Assembly: GCA_964614375.1 (NCBI GenBank)
Contig: CAZTLI010000315.1
Location: 1-6,461 of the forward strand
Direction of reading: 5' to 3'
Source of the DNA: CAZTLI01 sp964614375
Lineage (GTDB): Bacteria > Chloroflexota > Anaerolineae > Aggregatilineales > Phototrophicaceae
DNA: 6,461 bases
Shown: one piece after another, positions 5,845 to 6,461 of the stretch
Position numbering within the stretch: position 1 is the first letter of the stretch
How the letters are laid out: each line of letters starts with the position of its first letter
Notes under the pieces: generated by a model
Databases searched by the model: none
Seen by the model: the letters and a program-made list of their open reading frames with translations, nothing else
What the model was told of the DNA's origin: nothing
Translations under genes and position numbers: made by a program

Positions 5845-6321
5845 ATGATAGATGCGCTGCTGGAGTCGTGGTACATCAACAATCGCAACAATCTATTGCT
5901 CCTGGAAGCAATGCCGCCTGAAGCATTACCGGCTGTGCCTGTCGGGATGAAAGGTCGCAGTGTGCGCGAGATTTTTGCCCACATTTACAACGTCCGTTTG
6001 ATGTGGATAGAACCAGCCGCGCCAGAATTGACGGGAAACCTTCACAAGCTTCCGGCACGCAGCCAGGCCGACAAAGAAGCCTTGACACATGAAGTCCTGA
6101 ACAATGCCCTCATCGCATCTGCCACGCTGATGGGTATGGTACTCCAGAAGGGACTCGAAAAGGGCAAAATCAGCGGGTTCAAGGCACACCCGGCAACATT
6201 CCTCGGTTATCTCCTCGCCCATGAAGGCTATCATCGCGGCGAAATCTGTATGCAGCTCACGCAGGCGGGGCATAAACTACCCGATGAGGTGCTCTATGGC
6301 ATCTGGAAGTGGGATGAATAG
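5845..6321 (+). CDS. DinB/YfiT-type four-helix-bundle protein (putative metalloprotein)
   Basis: The 158-residue product fits the DinB superfamily in length and helical character. Members form a four-helix bundle with a three-histidine metal site, and several act in thiol-dependent transferase or detoxification reactions. The expected histidines are present: His46 in FAHIYNVRLMW (44-54), then His126 and His130 in LLAHEGYHRGEI (123-134), the HxxxH of the last core helix. A Trp-rich tail (YGIWKWDE) ends the protein. There is no signal peptide, so it is cytoplasmic. The start lies 26 bases after the pseudophosphatase stop with only a weak GAGAG (5832-5836) before it, which suggests translation within the same transcript. 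No obvious terminator follows the TAG. Substrate and cofactor are unknown; the name DinB denotes the fold, not a proven role in DNA damage. Confidence 0.87.
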   Translation: MIDALLESWYINNRNNLLLLEAMPPEALPAVPVGMKGRSVREIFAHIYNVRLMWIEPAAPELTGNLHKLPARSQADKEALTHEVLNNALIASATLMGMVLQKGLEKGKISGFKAHPATFLGYLLAHEGYHRGEICMQLTQAGHKLPDEVLYGIWKWDE

Positions 6322-6355
6322 AAAAACCTGCAAAAAACCATCGTGTCCATTATTA

Positions 6356-6379
6356 AAAATTTGTAATCCTCTGTATAAT
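6356..6379 (+). promoter_or_regulatory. Promoter region with consensus TATAAT box
   Basis: TATAAT (6374-6379) matches the -10 consensus exactly, preceded by TG directly next to it. No good -35 box lies at 16-18 bases; the stretch there is AT-rich (TATTAAAAATTTG). This includes AAAATTTG (6356-6363), the same octamer found in the inverted repeat at 1495-1502 and 1562-1569. A start site near 6386 would give a leader of about 65 bases before the ATG at 6452. Confidence 0.6.
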
Positions 6380-6395
6380 GCGTCCTATCGGGAAA

Positions 6396-6409
6396 GCGAC
6401 CCCTGTCGC
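6396..6409 (+). promoter_or_regulatory. Small hairpin in the leader of the last gene
   Basis: GCGAC (6396-6400) and GTCGC (6405-6409) form a perfect five-base stem with a CCCT loop, about ten bases after the inferred transcription start. It is not followed by a U-tract, so it is not a terminator. It could be an operator half-site pair or a 5' stabilising stem. Confidence 0.3.
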
Positions 6410-6451
6410 AATCACCTATTTGGCTACCTTATTATGAGGGGACAGAAACCT

Positions 6452-6461
6452 ATGAACTATA
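6452..6461 (+). CDS. Start of a further gene, cut by the window edge
   Basis: ATG at 6452 begins M-N-Y and then the window ends. GAGGGG (6436-6441) lies ten bases before it and, with the TATAAT box at 6374, supports a real gene start. An in-frame ATG at 6434 would add MRGQKP but would swallow the ribosome binding site, so it is less likely. Nothing can be said about the product. Confidence 0.5.

Noticed and set aside
6322..6370. Terminator after the DinB-like gene
   Set aside because: The A-rich and T-rich stretches here form no GC-rich stem followed by a U-tract.
1..6461. Mobile element, toxin-antitoxin, CRISPR or phage-defence system
   Set aside because: No transposase, integrase, nuclease, repeat array, terminal inverted repeats or toxin-sized gene pair is present; every long gene is accounted for by the families listed.

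Overview
The window reads as ordinary chromosomal DNA from a bacterium that is most likely a member of the Chloroflexota (Anaerolineae-like). This is an inference. It rests on two secreted proteins ending their signal peptides in VAQD or TAQD, on a 570-residue protein combining bacterial SH3 and FecR-like domains in a style common in that phylum, and on moderately GC-rich genes separated by AT-rich intergenic DNA. There is no rRNA, tRNA, CRISPR array, insertion sequence or phage gene in view, and no intergenic stretch exceeds about 225 bases.

Layout, left to right. The end of an unidentified plus-strand gene (about 2-70) runs into a hairpin (103-127) that overlaps the stop codon of a convergent minus-strand gene (135-1412). 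That gene encodes a secreted beta-propeller-like protein. A 226-base divergent region holds a good sigma70-type promoter and a perfect 10-base inverted repeat. It leads to a plus-strand NAD(P)-binding reductase/epimerase of the extended SDR type (1639-2631). This gene converges, with only 24 bases between stop codons, on a minus-strand gene (2656-4368) for a 570-residue exported protein: a cysteine-rich N-terminal domain, an SH3b domain, a FecR-like domain, a second SH3b domain, a Gly/Ser linker and a C-terminal beta-rich domain. A second divergent region (4369-4591) leads into a compact plus-strand cluster of two PGAM5-like histidine-phosphatase paralogues (4592-5191 and 5237-5818) and a DinB/YfiT-type four-helix-bundle protein (5845-6321). 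The window closes with a consensus TATAAT box, a small leader hairpin and the first codons of another plus-strand gene.

How the genes work together. Exported proteins on the minus strand alternate with cytoplasmic enzymes on the plus strand, and no single pathway links them all. The only convincing operon is the last one. Its central observation is that the second phosphatase paralogue keeps the family fold and one active-site His but has lost the nucleophilic His (to Asn), the second active-site Arg (to Gln) and the putative acid Glu (to Gln). It therefore looks like a pseudophosphatase encoded directly behind an apparently active partner.
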